Assembly: GCA_963693085.1 (NCBI GenBank)
Contig: OY856412.1
Coordinates: forward strand, 1,126,072,244-1,126,136,243
Origin: Alisma plantago-aquatica
Taxonomy: Eukaryota > Streptophyta > Magnoliopsida > Alismatales > Alismataceae
Direction of reading: 5' to 3'
Length of the DNA: 64,000 nucleotides
The notes beneath the pieces were generated by a model. That model did no database searches. It was not told the DNA's origin and was given only the letters and a program-made list of their open reading frames with translations. Positions 36,718 through 47,382 of this stretch are shown here, one piece after another. The position numbers and the translations under genes are program-made. Numbering within the stretch: position 1 is the first letter of the stretch; each line of letters begins with the position of its first letter.

Positions 36718-36848
36718 GAATGTCTCATGGGTGACATATCAAGATATGAGTGTCACAAGAGAATGTCTCATGGGTGACATATCAAGATAATGAGTGTCAC
36801 AAGAGAATGTATCATGGGTGACATATCAAGATAATGAGTGTCACAAGA
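36718..36848 (+). repeat. Three tandem 44-bp units, 5' LTR
   Basis: Unit begins GAATGTCTCATGGGTGACAT and ends GAGTGTCACAAGA; starts at 36718, 36761 and 36805. The second and third differ by one substitution; the first is one base shorter. Confidence 0.85.
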
Positions 36849-37501
36849 GAAGTTTGATATGATTGTATAATATGGAGGATAAATGATATACATGTTCTTC
36901 CTATTCCTTATTAAGAGAATGCTTTAAACTGCTTATCATCTGCCTAGTTTTATATCCTTAATTGCAATAATAATGTTTTGGCGGAGAGTTATATCTCTCA
37001 CTGGGGAATTTACAATTGTCTCACCCCCGTGGGATCCAACATTTTTAGGTGGACGTAGACAAAGAGGCAGATACTCGTTTGCAGGAAAAGGAAAGCAACA
37101 GCTTGGACAGCAATGAGATCTCAGGTGGAGGCACTGACTGTCAAGTCATATAGATAGTAGTCCTATGTGTCGTCTCTGTACTCTCAGGTCCTCGGAGTTT
37201 TCAGTCAGTGTTTTTGATATATAAAACTGAGGTTTTGGCTTGATGCCTTGAGATTCATATGTTGTCTGTATATAATGTTCATAAGGCAGCTGATGTTGTA
37301 GTCTCTAAAAAGAGATGGTACAAGTTATATATGTTTGAACCAGAATGTAAATGTTATACAATGGTTCTTGTTGTAAAGGATTTCCTATGTGTGGATATCT
37401 TTGCAAAAAGTTTTAATTTTTAGTGATTTTCGCTAATCCGCTACTTGATGACGCTTCCGCATTAGTTAATCATGTTTTCGCGAGACGGTCGTTACAATTA
37501 G

Positions 37502-37513
37502 TGGTATCAGAGC
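37502..37513 (+). other. Primer-binding site of the giant-LTR element
   Basis: TGGTATCAGAGC, a perfect 12-nt match to the initiator tRNA-Met complement, 5 nt after the LTR end. Confidence 0.95.
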
Positions 37514-39202
37514 TCTAGGTTCGTTGAGTCTACAGAGACATAGGACTAAGTTGTTGAGTCTGTGTTAGTTTCCTCCAGTATACCCTATAATGATTTCTGC
37601 TTGTGTAGAGAAAGGGTAAAGTTTAAAATGACTGGAGAGCACAACGAACACATTGCTTAGGGCAATGTTGTTGCACCAAGAAGAGGTGCAAGGGATCATG
37701 CAAGAATAGAATGAGTGCCTGAGAATCCCCATTAAGATCTGATCAGGATAGAGAATCCTATGATCATGCTCTTGTTGGGAAGATTAGGGCAACAGTAATG
37801 CATATGAGTGGACTGGATGCTAGGCTTACAACCTAGGTTATCAGTCCTTAATACAGAAAGCTTGAGCTTTAAAAGAGTTCCTGAATGAATTAGTCATGTG
37901 GGAACAAGGGAAAATGTGGAAAAGATTAACTTATAGCAAGAAAGTGGACTCTGCCATGAGTTCAGACAGATAATAAATTTGTGATGGTAGTGCCCAAGAA
38001 GGGGCAATAAGCTGAGAAGTAGGGAATGGTCTCTATAATTCTAGAGACATTTGCCTAATGGTTTTAAAAAGCCAAGTTTTGGTACTAATAGTGTAATAAA
38101 TGCCTAGTGTACCAGGGAAGTAGCCACTAAGTAAGTGCAAAGGTCTTAACCTTTCACCTGTAAGATTCTATGGCTTAGTTTTTGCTTCAGTAATAAGACT
38201 AGTAAGACCATGATATGAGTACAAGGTATGTTATAAATGTGTACATGTTGAGTACACTAAACCCTTTTTGTTATAAAAAGGAGGATTGTTGATATTGTTT
38301 TCCCCATTGGTTTCTATATAGGGATGAAATGATGAGAACTAGAATTTGAATTATGTTCAATATTCTTTTAAATACTCTATATTGATCTTACCTCTATGAA
38401 AGAGGAAGAGGTATAGAAGAGATGCCTGGATGAAATCCAGGGATGTTAAATCTTATGTTATGGTAATATGAAAAGAAAGGAATATGATAGCATGTAAGTG
38501 CATACTACTTGATCTCAGTACTTGTAAACCCTGATCAGGTGTACAACTATTGATGATAAAGTGAGTATGGAAACTCTTAGATTGATATCTTTTTGATTGC
38601 CTTGATCAAGCAATCATTCTGATACAATCTAAAGGGTATCATGAAATTGGAAATATGATATGGATAAATGTATCATATCTTAAGAACAAGAAAGAAGGAT
38701 CTGATAGGAATTCAGATCAGTATGTGTATATGAGGAAGTAAAAGTATGACCCTCATATGATGAGAAAGAGAACAAGGGAGGTGATCCCTGTTCTATAAAG
38801 TTGTAAATATGATAAAAGAAAGATGAGAATATAATGTGTTTTCAACACATGCGACTGATACCAAGGTAAGAGATTCTGGTATCTAAGAATTATCAGATGG
38901 TTTAGATTGGCTACCTGGAATGGTCAACTATGAAATCAGTCTGATTATATAAAATGATATGAACATCATATGTTAGGGGTTTATGCTTTGCATAAACATA
39001 ACAACTAAATATGTCTTTAAGATAAGTTCTCATTTGACTCTATGAGAATATTGTGCGAAGGAACTTTGTGCTGATCAAAGTTCTATGATGTCTACATAAC
39101 AATGAGGTGTTATGAAGAGACATGATGATATGATGAACGAATAATATATGTTCCCTTTATCTGGGATTTCGGGGACAAAATCCTTGTTAGGGGTTTATAA
39201 TT
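37514..39202 (+). other. Interior of the giant-LTR element, non-coding
   Basis: About 1.7 kb, purine-rich on the plus strand, stops in all frames. At 37628 ATG opens MTGEHNEHIA and then a stop; beyond the stop the frame reads GNVVAPRRGARDHARI, which could be a relic of a chromovirus gag start (inference). The end has ATTTCGGGGACAAAATCC near 39168, then TTAGGGGTTTATAATT as the probable purine tract region before the 3' LTR. Confidence 0.7.
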
Positions 39203-41295
39203 TGTAACATCCCTGACCTGGGTTATGCTTTAACCCTAGGTGTTTTGATTAAGAAAGATGATTATATTCTTAATCTCATCTTGTGAAAAGTAATTAAGGC
39301 TCAAAAGGAACCTATGTTTCAATTTTGGTCCTGTTTGAACAATGTTAAATCAATGTTTGCTTATTTTGGACTAAAGTGCAAATTACCCAAGTTGAGGGGT
39401 TAAATTGCAAATGTTTCATGATAAGATGTTCCTCTGATGTTGAGACATCATAAGAATGAATATGATGTAGTGGTATGGTTTCCACAAGCTTGGACACCAA
39501 GATTAAGCTTGTAAAGCAATCCTTGTGCATTAAAACCTAGTTTTGGTGTAATGTGCAATTTACCCAAAATCTAGGGTTCAATATGTAAATTACCACTTCA
39601 AAATGATCCTTAATGTTTCTTGGCATCATGTAGAGCAAATAAAATTAGAGGGACTCCTCATTTGAATTAAGTTGTAGGAGAGAGAATCTTGACATTAAAA
39701 TAATCAAGAATAATGCCTAATTGAAACCCTAATTCGATTTAGAGAAAAAATGAATAAAAATAATTGAAGGGATTTCAACCAAAATGTTTTGGGTTGATTT
39801 TGAATAAGGATGGACGTTCCTTTAACAAGATAAGGAACGAAAATATCTTAAGTAGGTGAAATTCCACTCACCTTTTTATAAAGAAAAGTAATATCCACTC
39901 ACATGTGGGATATTATATAATAAGCATTAAGGTGCTTAATTTTCTTTTCATTAAATTGAGGATAATGAAGGGGAATAAAAGTCAAGGAAGGTGCCTCGTA
40001 CCCAAGGTAGTTGAGGGGGAAGAGGCGGCCACTTTATTGGGATTAATTGGATTTTTATAAGGCATTTTCTCTCTCATCAATTTCCTTATAAAAGTTCCAT
40101 TCCAAGCCCAAACCAAGGCCTTTTTCGGATTTTCTTCTTCCCCTTGCTTGCAAAACCGACCAAGGATATAGGGAGGAGCAGGGAGCACGTCCCCAACCTG
40201 TGGTTAAGCCCTTGACCTTCGTTCTCCTTAATTTCATGGTGGAAATCGAAAATAAATTATGGATTCCTTCTTATTTCGATCTCCTCTTCAACCCTAGCCA
40301 ACTTTTGCAATCAAAAGCTTGAGGACGAGCCTAGGGGGAGTTGCTAGAGATTCATCCACCATTAATGACGTGAGCTTGGAGCTTTGGAGCTCAATTGGAG
40401 GCGGGTTTTATAACTCAAACCCTTAAACATTGCAATTGCATCAATTCTCTATGATTTGTTGATTGATTTCTTCAATTTGATGCACTCTTGTTTCTTTGCT
40501 GCAATTTCCATCAAGAACGGTTGCTGTTCTTGGTTGTTCGAAGGAAGGGGATGATGACATCATCCTATATGCCTATCCAAAGAAAATTACCAAGCAAAAC
40601 CGTTTTGATAGCTACTCCAAATCGTTTTAATTTGATTGGCTATGCGGTTTCAGCAAACCGTTTAAGGGAAAACGGTTTGAAACCGTTTGGGAGAAAATGG
40701 TTTCAAGACCGTTCGAGATGGTTGACCAAGTGTGGACCGTTTTGTAATTTTGTTCCTAATTATGTAGGCTGATAACCCTCCAAATTTGAGGGATTAACTC
40801 CAAAGGAATCGAGAGTTGAAGGCCAATCAATTAGGCAATCAGATTGAATTATGTGCTGATTTTCAACCTGGTTCACTTGACCTGGTTGAGCAAACGGTTT
40901 CAAGACCGTTTGAGATGGTTTACCAAGCATTGACCATTTGGGATTCCTGTTCATAATTATTTTTATTCATAACCCTCCAAATATGATGGATTAACTCCAA
41001 AGTAATCGTGAGTTGAAGCCTAATCAATTAGGGAAACCTAATTGGATTAAGTGCTGATTTTCAATCTGATTTAATTGAACTTTTTGGGCAAACGGTCTCA
41101 AGACCATTTGAGTGTGTTGAACAAGCGTTGACCGTTTTGGATTACTGTTCCTAATGATGTGATCTAATGACTCACCAAATTTGATGGATTAATTCCAAAC
41201 GAGTCATGAGTTGAAGGCTAATCAATTGGGCTAACCCTAATTGAAATCAGTGCTGAAATCACAATGAGCTAATTTGAGATTTTGGGTTGATTAGC

Positions 41296-41774
41296 CCAAA
41301 CGGTCTCAAGACCGTTTGGGGGATCATCCAAACGGTCTCAAGACAGTTTGGGGTCACCTCAAGACCGTTTGGAGGTCTGGGGTCAAGTATAGTTGACCAA
41401 TTGAAGGTCCAAAGGTACTAATCATATTGCAATGTAGTGTTGATCTGTTGATCAACTCGATAGACCAATCCATGATGATTTTTCACTAGAATCCAAAGGT
41501 TGGATGGGCCAAACGGTCTCAAGACCATTTGGAGCTCATCCAAACGGTCTCAAGACCGTTTGGTGGTCACCCAAGACCGTTTGGAGGTCTAGGGTTGAGT
41601 ATGGTTAGGTGTTTGAAGGTCTAAAGGTACCAAGTTGTTATACAATGCAATGCTGATTTGGTGATCAATCCAATGATCCAAACCTTAATTGGATGGCTTG
41701 GATTTGAGTGATATGATTGGAAAACGGTCTCAAGACCGTTTGGAGGTCATCCAAACGACCTCAATACCGTTTGG
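41296..41774. repeat. Palindromic AAACGGTCT/AGACCGTTT array, 3' LTR
   Basis: Counterpart of 33536-34014. Some half-sites differ: AGACAGTTTGG at about 41342 and AGACCATTTGG at about 41523 here, where the 5' copy has the intact arm; CCAAACGG is intact here at about 41509 where the 5' copy has AAATGG. Confidence 0.85.
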
Positions 41775-43147
41775 GGTCAGGTCATACCCAATTTGGATAA
41801 TGGTTCAATGGTTTCAAAGTAACTAGTCTTACATTGATTAGTGTTGTTGAATCATCGTTTCTAAACCCTAATTCAATTGAATCAAACCCTAATTGATGAC
41901 CAATTGAGGATCAATTGAGGGTAAAATCAGTTGAAGTTTGACCTATTAAACTCAATTGAAGTATGAGGGTAGGTCCAATTGATGACTGGTTCGATGAATC
42001 CAATGATTGAAGGAATCAACATTGGAAACCCTAATTCAATTGGATGCTTTATGTAATGGAGGTCCAATGTGATTGAATCTCTTGAGAATTAAGATGATGA
42101 ATGATCCATTGACCCAATGATGATTAGTAATGATAAACAAAGAAGGTACAAAGGTTGAAACCCTAACAGTACATAAGGGACTAGTACCAATTAAGGAATG
42201 AATCCCTAATTGCTTATTGGACCATTGACTTGATACACTACGTTAATCATAGTGGTATGCTCTTGATTGAAGGGTTGATATGACCTAATCAATTTGAGAT
42301 GATGTTAAACATGAATTCATACATGAATATGATTCATGTGGTGATTAAGGGTATGATCCTTAAGAAGAGAGATCATGAAACCCTAATCATGAATATAAAC
42401 CCTAATTGACAGGGCTTTTGGGTTCTAACCCTAATTGAGGGCAATTCTAAATGTAACCCTAATCCAAGGTGAGGATGTAACCCTAAGTCAGGGTAGTGAT
42501 GTGTGAAACTCCAATTTAGGGAAATGAGATGTAAAACCCTAATTGGGATGAATAGTGAATCTCTAATTATGGACAATTGAATGAAATCCTAATGGAGATG
42601 CATAGTAAACCCAAATTTTGGGTGACTATGGTAGAAACCCTAGTTGAGGGTGATTCCATGAGAAACCCTAATTAAGAGTTAACATCACATGAAGCTCTAA
42701 TGCTATGTTGTGATGAGAGGCCCTAAGAAGGGTGAAGGTATGTGTGACTCTAATGTGGAGTCATAATGCATAAAGCCCTAATCTTAGGCAATATGACAAT
42801 GAATTATAATCCTAATTTTAAATAAGGGTATAAGGAAACCCTAATGATGAGATAGAAGGAATGGCCTTATAAAGGTGAAACATTTCATCTGGTTGATTAT
42901 AGGCAAGCTTATAGCAAGTAATTCTTTAACTTGAGATGAGTCTATATTAATAAAGATAGTTGGACCATTCTTATGTGTGACCTATGCACTTCATGGTAAG
43001 GGTGATAGGTTAATGGATGAAAGGATTAAGATGGGAAAATACCTTAATCCAAGATAAGCTGATAACTTAAGGAAGTTGAAAGTGATGAGGAAAGTGATAT
43101 ATCAATATGTGATAAATATCACTTTTAGCATTACATGATTGATATAG

Positions 43148-44396
43148 TTGCACAGGATTAGCACAGTCTAATACCTTGAATAACATCAGCACAGGATTGG
43201 TTAAACTCCAATATCTGGAATAGTGTCACAGGATTGGCTAACTCCCAATACCTGGAATGATAACACAGGATTGGTTAAATCCCAATACCTGGAATAATAA
43301 TACAGGATTGGCTAACTCCCAATACCTGGAATGATAACACAGGATTGGCTAACTCCCAATACCTGGAATGATAACACAGGATTGACATAGATCAATACCT
43401 GGAATAATAACACGGGATTGGCTAACTCCCAATACCTGGAATGCACAGGATTGGCTAACTCCCAATACCTGGAATAATAACACAGGATTGGCTAACTCCC
43501 AATACCTGGAATGCACAGGATTGACATAGATCAATACCTGGAATAATAACACAGGATTGGCTAACTCCCAATACCTGGAATAATAACACAGGATTGGCTA
43601 ACTCCCAATACCTGGAATGCACAGGATTGACATAGATCAATACCTGGAATAATTACACAGGATTGCCTAACTCCCAATACCTGGAATGCACAGGATTGAC
43701 ATAGATCAATACCTGGAATAATAACACAGGATTGGCTAACTCCCAATACCTGGAATAATAACACAGGATTGGCTAACTCCCAATACCTGGAATGCACAGG
43801 ATTGACATAGATCAATACCTGGAATAATAACACAGGATTGGCCAACTCCCAATACCTGGAATGCACAGGATTGGCTAACTCCCAATACCTGGAATAATAA
43901 CATAGGATTGGCTAACTCCCAATACCTGGAATGTACATGATTGACATAGATCAATACCTGGAATAATAACACAGGATTGGCTAACTCCCAATACCTGGAA
44001 TAATAACACAGGATTGGCTAACTCCCAATACCTGGAATGCACAGGATTGGCTAACTCCCAGTACCTAGAATAATAACACAGGATTGACATAGATCAATAC
44101 CTGGAATAGTTGCACAGGATTGACATAGATCAATACCTGGAATAGTTGCACAGGATTTACATAGATCAATACCTGGAATAGTTGCACAGGATTGACATAG
44201 ATCATTACCTGGAATAGTTGCACAGGATTGACATAGATCGATACCTGGAATGGTTGTACAGGATTGACATAGATCAATACCTGGAATGGATACACAGGAA
44301 TAATATAAATCTAATGCTTGTACTAGTTGCACAGGATTGGTGTAACCCAATGCCTGGAATACTTATATAGGATTGGTATAGACCAATGCCTGAATA
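43148..44396 (+). repeat. Minisatellite in the giant 3' LTR
   Basis: Same two unit types as at 35389-36640, nearly the same order, with scattered single-base changes. Confidence 0.9.
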
Positions 44397-45263
44397 AGAA
44401 ATGATGATGTACACTCTCATGTCCATTATAACCAAAATCTGTTTAGCAGATTGGCTAAGGACAATAAGTTGAAACAAGAATGTCTCATGGGTGACATATC
44501 AAGATAATGAGTGTCACAAGAGAATGTCTCATGGGTGACATATCAAGATAATGAGTGTCACAAGAGAATGTCTCATGGGCGACATATCAAGATAATGAGT
44601 GTCACAAGAGAAGTTTGATATGATGGTATAATATGGAGGATGAATGATATACATGTTCTTCCTATTCCTTATTAAGAGAATGCTTTAAACTGCTTATCAT
44701 CTGCCTAGTTTTATATCCTTAATTGCAATAATAATGTTTTGGCGGAGAGTTATATCTCTCGCTGGGGCAATTTACAATTGTCTCACCCCCGTGGGATCCA
44801 ACATTTTTAGGTGGACGCAGACAAAGAGGCAGATACTCTTTTGCAGGAAAAGGAAAGCAACAGCTTGGACAGCAGTGAGATCTCAGGTGGAGGCACTGAC
44901 TGTCAAGTCATATAGATAGTAGTCCTATGTGTCGTCTCTGTACTCTCAGGTCCTCGGAGTTTTCAGTCAGTGTTTTTGATATATCAAACTGAGGTTTTGG
45001 CTTGATGCCTCGAGATTCATATGTTGTCTGTATATAATGTTCATAAGGCAGCTGATGTTGTAGTCTCTGAAAAGAGATGGTACAGGTTATATATGTTTGA
45101 ACCAGAATGTAAATGTTATACAATGGTTCTTGTTGTAAAGTATTTCCTATGTGTGGATCTCTTTACAAAAAGTTTTATTTTTAGTGATTTTTGCTAATCC
45201 GCTACTTGATGAACACTTCCGCATTAGTTAATCATGTTTTCGCGAGACGATCGTTACAGATGT

Positions 45264-46115
45264 AGCAAGTGATTAAGCTTAGAGAGATAGAGGAGGCTGT
45301 AGGAAGCACTCAGCTATAGAATAGGAACCTCACATAGAGTTTGCAATGAATGCTCAACCTTGGAATGAAGCCCAAGGGGTCCTATTTATAGTTGGGGATG
45401 CCTCTTAGCCTTTGGGAACACTTGTGAACGAAAACTAGCCGTTTTGTGGCTTGCAACGGATCTATTTTCACTTGTTGCAACTCCACAACGGATAGAAATA
45501 CTTTTCTGCACTTTTCCGTACAGTGCAATCGGTCGAGTTTCTATAAGTGTAACTCGACCGATAGAGTAAAAGACAAAGCCGATATTCAGACCATCGGTCG
45601 AGTTTGTCCTGAGGAAACTTGACCGACTAATGAAAATCGATTTGGTCAGTTACTCCATCGGTCGAGTTCTGTGTAAACACAACTCGACCGATGCAATCTC
45701 CAGAAAATTGATCAAGGATGATCGGTCGAGTTTTCAGGCTGGGAAACTCGACCGACAAAGTGCCTGTAATCAATTTTCGAAGTTGCATCTAAAGTGCTAT
45801 AATTTTTGATCTAAGTGCTCCTGATATTTTTCTAAGCTTAATTACAAGTCATACAATCATTACAAGTGATTTACAATATTATTCTAATGGATATAAATCA
45901 TATTACAAAAACGTGCACTTGTATGACTTTGACTTGTCTTTTCTCCAATTTGAGATGTGCAAGTTAGGGCAATTGGAGTGTGTCTATACCTAATCTGAAA
46001 TCACTCAAGTAGAAGCATTAGACACTAATATGTGGAATGGTTAGTCATCATCAAAACATGGGTTTAGTCAATTTAGACGTGAGTCAACATTGACCTAATT
46101 GACCTTGAGTCAACA
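45264..46115 (-). repeat. 5' LTR of the copia-type element, part 2
   Basis: Continues 30721-31473 after the giant-LTR element: AGCAAGTGATTAAGCTTAGA matches 26031 onward. Ends GAGTCAACA at 46115. It holds the TATA box at 45382-45390 (minus) and the hairpin array. Confidence 0.9.
45528..45756. repeat. Hairpin motif array, second copia LTR
   Basis: Four motifs at about 45528-45562, 45593-45628, 45657-45692 and 45721-45756. Arms are mostly exact (ATCGGTCGAGTT with AACTCGACCGAT). Positions match the array at 26291-26518. Confidence 0.85.
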
Positions 46116-46120
46116 AACTT

Positions 46121-46824
46121 GGGTTGGGAGTAGCCACTAACGCTCTCCCAACATGTATATTGTCTCTTTCTGTTGAATATATACTCTTATCAAGATTATC
46201 TCCATACACCTATTTTAATGCTTCACTTGTATGCTTAGCTACCATCTTGTGATGTTTGATAGTTGATATCTCGAGAGAGTAATATCGCCTTTATCATGTG
46301 TTATGAAGTAGTACGAATGCACGAGAGTGTTGGAATGCTAAAGCTTTAAACCATATGTTATGCTTTGTGGTTTACGTGTGGTTGTCTCGAGAGAGAGGCT
46401 ACCCTTAGACTTAGATCTATCCTCATCTCGAGAGAGAGTGGAATAGACACTATAGAGAGAGAGAGACGATGTTGCATGTTGGAGAGACGTTTTAGTAGAT
46501 GAAACCTGATCTGAATTTCCTCCCATATACATGTTACATCTTGTTTTCATTTTCGTTTGTTCTTATTATCTTTGTTTTACCTACCTTGTTTTAGTTTGAG
46601 TATCATCGTTCCTTAGGGAACACCCCTTAAAATACCCTCTTTATCTGAAGTATAAAAGTGTTAGATTCGGTGCACTTAACACTACCAACCTTGTCCCTGT
46701 GTTCGACCTCGATCGCTACATCGGACCCCGTTTATCGTTGTGGGAGCCTGAGAGTCGAATTATCCCTTTAAAAGTCCGACTACTCTGAATCCGCTCCTTT
46801 TGGACGTGTGATTTAGGACGGTCA
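46121..46824 (+). repeat. 3' LTR of the Athila-like element, right part
   Basis: Continues 24288-25272 with GGGTTGGGAGTAGCC and ends GGACGGTCA at 46824, followed by the second ATGTT. Confidence 0.9.
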
Positions 46825-46829
46825 ATGTT

Positions 46830-47150
46830 TTGTTAAACAATGATGACCCAAAAATTATATATACAAAAACATAAAATATATATCATTACAATAGTCTGTA
46901 CATATAAAGTGAAATAAAATAATTGTAATGCGATTTGCACCACAATTTTTTATATAAAAATTATAATTATACCACATTAAAATATTTTTAAAAAGTCAGA
47001 TCCGCATGACCAGTTGTTGAGGTTACTATGGTTAAAAAAAATCAGAATTATTCACAGATATAATTCTTTCTTTATTTCTTTGTCATCCTTACATATTATA
47101 TATTACACAATAAAAATCAGCAATATTTTTTATTGTTCTTCATATTTATA
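46830..47150. other. AT-rich right flank of the nest
   Basis: No gene. This is the original target sequence continuing from 1698. GTAATGCGATTTGCACCACA at 46926 loosely resembles GTAATCGCACTGCACCAT at 1640, so the Athila-like element may have landed inside an older small repeat. Confidence 0.4.
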
Positions 47151-47382
47151 CTTACAAAAAAACCAATCATATGAAAATGAATGGAATTTAAGTTTCAGAA
47201 ACTGTACTAGAATTTCCAAAATATGAGTTTCACATAACTTATGACTTACCCCAAACCAATTGGAGTCTTACAAAAAAACCAATCATATGAAAATGAATGG
47301 AATTTCAGTTTCAGAAACTGTACTAGAGTTTCCAAAATATGAGTTTCACATAACTTATAACTTACCCCAAACCAATTGGAGT
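47151..47382. repeat. 116-bp tandem duplication
   Basis: CTTACAAAAAAACCAATCAT starts at 47151 and again at 47267. The copies run head to tail and differ at only a few positions. Confidence 0.95.

Larger units (their letters stand above)
31474..37496 (+). repeat. 5' LTR (6.0 kb) of the giant-LTR element
   Basis: From TGTAACATCCCTGACCTGG to GACGGTCGTTACA. In order: possible TATA box at 32327; AAACGGTCT dyads (about 32850-34014); telomere-like AAACCCTAA array (about 34100-35090); 35-bp minisatellite (35389-36640); triplicated 44-bp unit (36718-36848); conserved GAGAGTTATATCTCTC block near 36980; and the end. Compared with the 3' LTR it lacks about 30 bp after 31869. Confidence 0.9.
31474..45258 (+). 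mobile_element. Giant-LTR non-autonomous retrotransposon (LARD-like), complete
   Basis: TSD GATGT at 31469-31473 and 45259-45263. Two LTRs of 6023 and 6056 bp, each TGTAAC...GTTACA, flank only about 1.7 kb of interior. The primer site TGGTATCAGAGC is 5 bp after the first LTR. The interior ends with TTTCGGGGACAAAATCC shortly before the second LTR, which resembles the 3' end of Del/Tekay-type chromovirus pol. There is no gag or pol reading frame. LTRs make up almost 88% of the element. Family knowledge: LARDs have LTRs over 4 kb with non-coding interiors and are mobilised in trans. This one likely derives from a Ty3/gypsy chromovirus (inference). The LTRs are near-identical over stretches compared by eye, so it is probably the youngest layer. 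Confidence 0.9.
39203..45258 (+). repeat. 3' LTR (6.06 kb) of the giant-LTR element
   Basis: Collinear with 31474-37496 throughout. All internal arrays are present at matching places: TATA-like 40087-40094, dyads about 41296-41774, telomere-like words about 41860-42845, minisatellite about 43148-44396, 44-bp units 44478-44609. The minisatellite differs slightly in unit order between the LTRs. Confidence 0.9.
25273..46115 (-). mobile_element. Non-autonomous Ty1/copia-type element (gag only), minus orientation
   Basis: Inserted in the Athila 3' LTR with TSD AACTT (25268-25272 and 46116-46120). Read on the minus strand: LTR starting TGTTGACTC and ending GGATCCAACA; a primer site close to initiator tRNA-Met; gag; a non-coding stretch of about 1.9 kb; polypurine tract AAAAAGGGGGAG; LTR. 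No protease, integrase, reverse transcriptase or RNase H is visible, so it must have depended on a partner element. Without the giant-LTR insertion in its 5' LTR it would be about 7.0 kb. The two LTRs agree closely by eye, with scattered differences. Confidence 0.9.
1704..46824 (+). mobile_element. Athila-like Ty3/gypsy LTR retrotransposon, degenerate, with nested insertions
   Basis: The outermost element of the nest. Both LTRs begin TGATAAC and end GGTCA, and they are flanked by a perfect 5-bp duplication ATGTT (1699-1703 and 46825-46829). In order it has the 5' LTR, a tRNA-Asp-type primer site, gag, aspartic protease, reverse transcriptase/RNase H, integrase, a long ORF1/env-like region, purine tracts and the 3' LTR. 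With the inserted elements removed, the interior is about 11 kb and the whole about 14 kb, which fits Athila elements. The gene order, the tRNA-Asp primer site and the absence of a chromodomain after integrase support the assignment. Every coding region has several stops or frameshifts, so this copy is dead. Insertions within it are at 6276-7797, 14067-22427 and 25273-46115. Confidence 0.9.

Noticed and set aside
37502..37513. tRNA gene fragment
   Set aside because: The match to tRNA-Met is the reverse transcription primer site next to an LTR; no cloverleaf follows.
1640..46960. Older small repeat split by the Athila insertion (similar GTAAT-CGC-TGCACCA words at 1640 and 46926)
   Set aside because: Similarity is about 20 bp and imperfect; it could be chance in AT-rich sequence.
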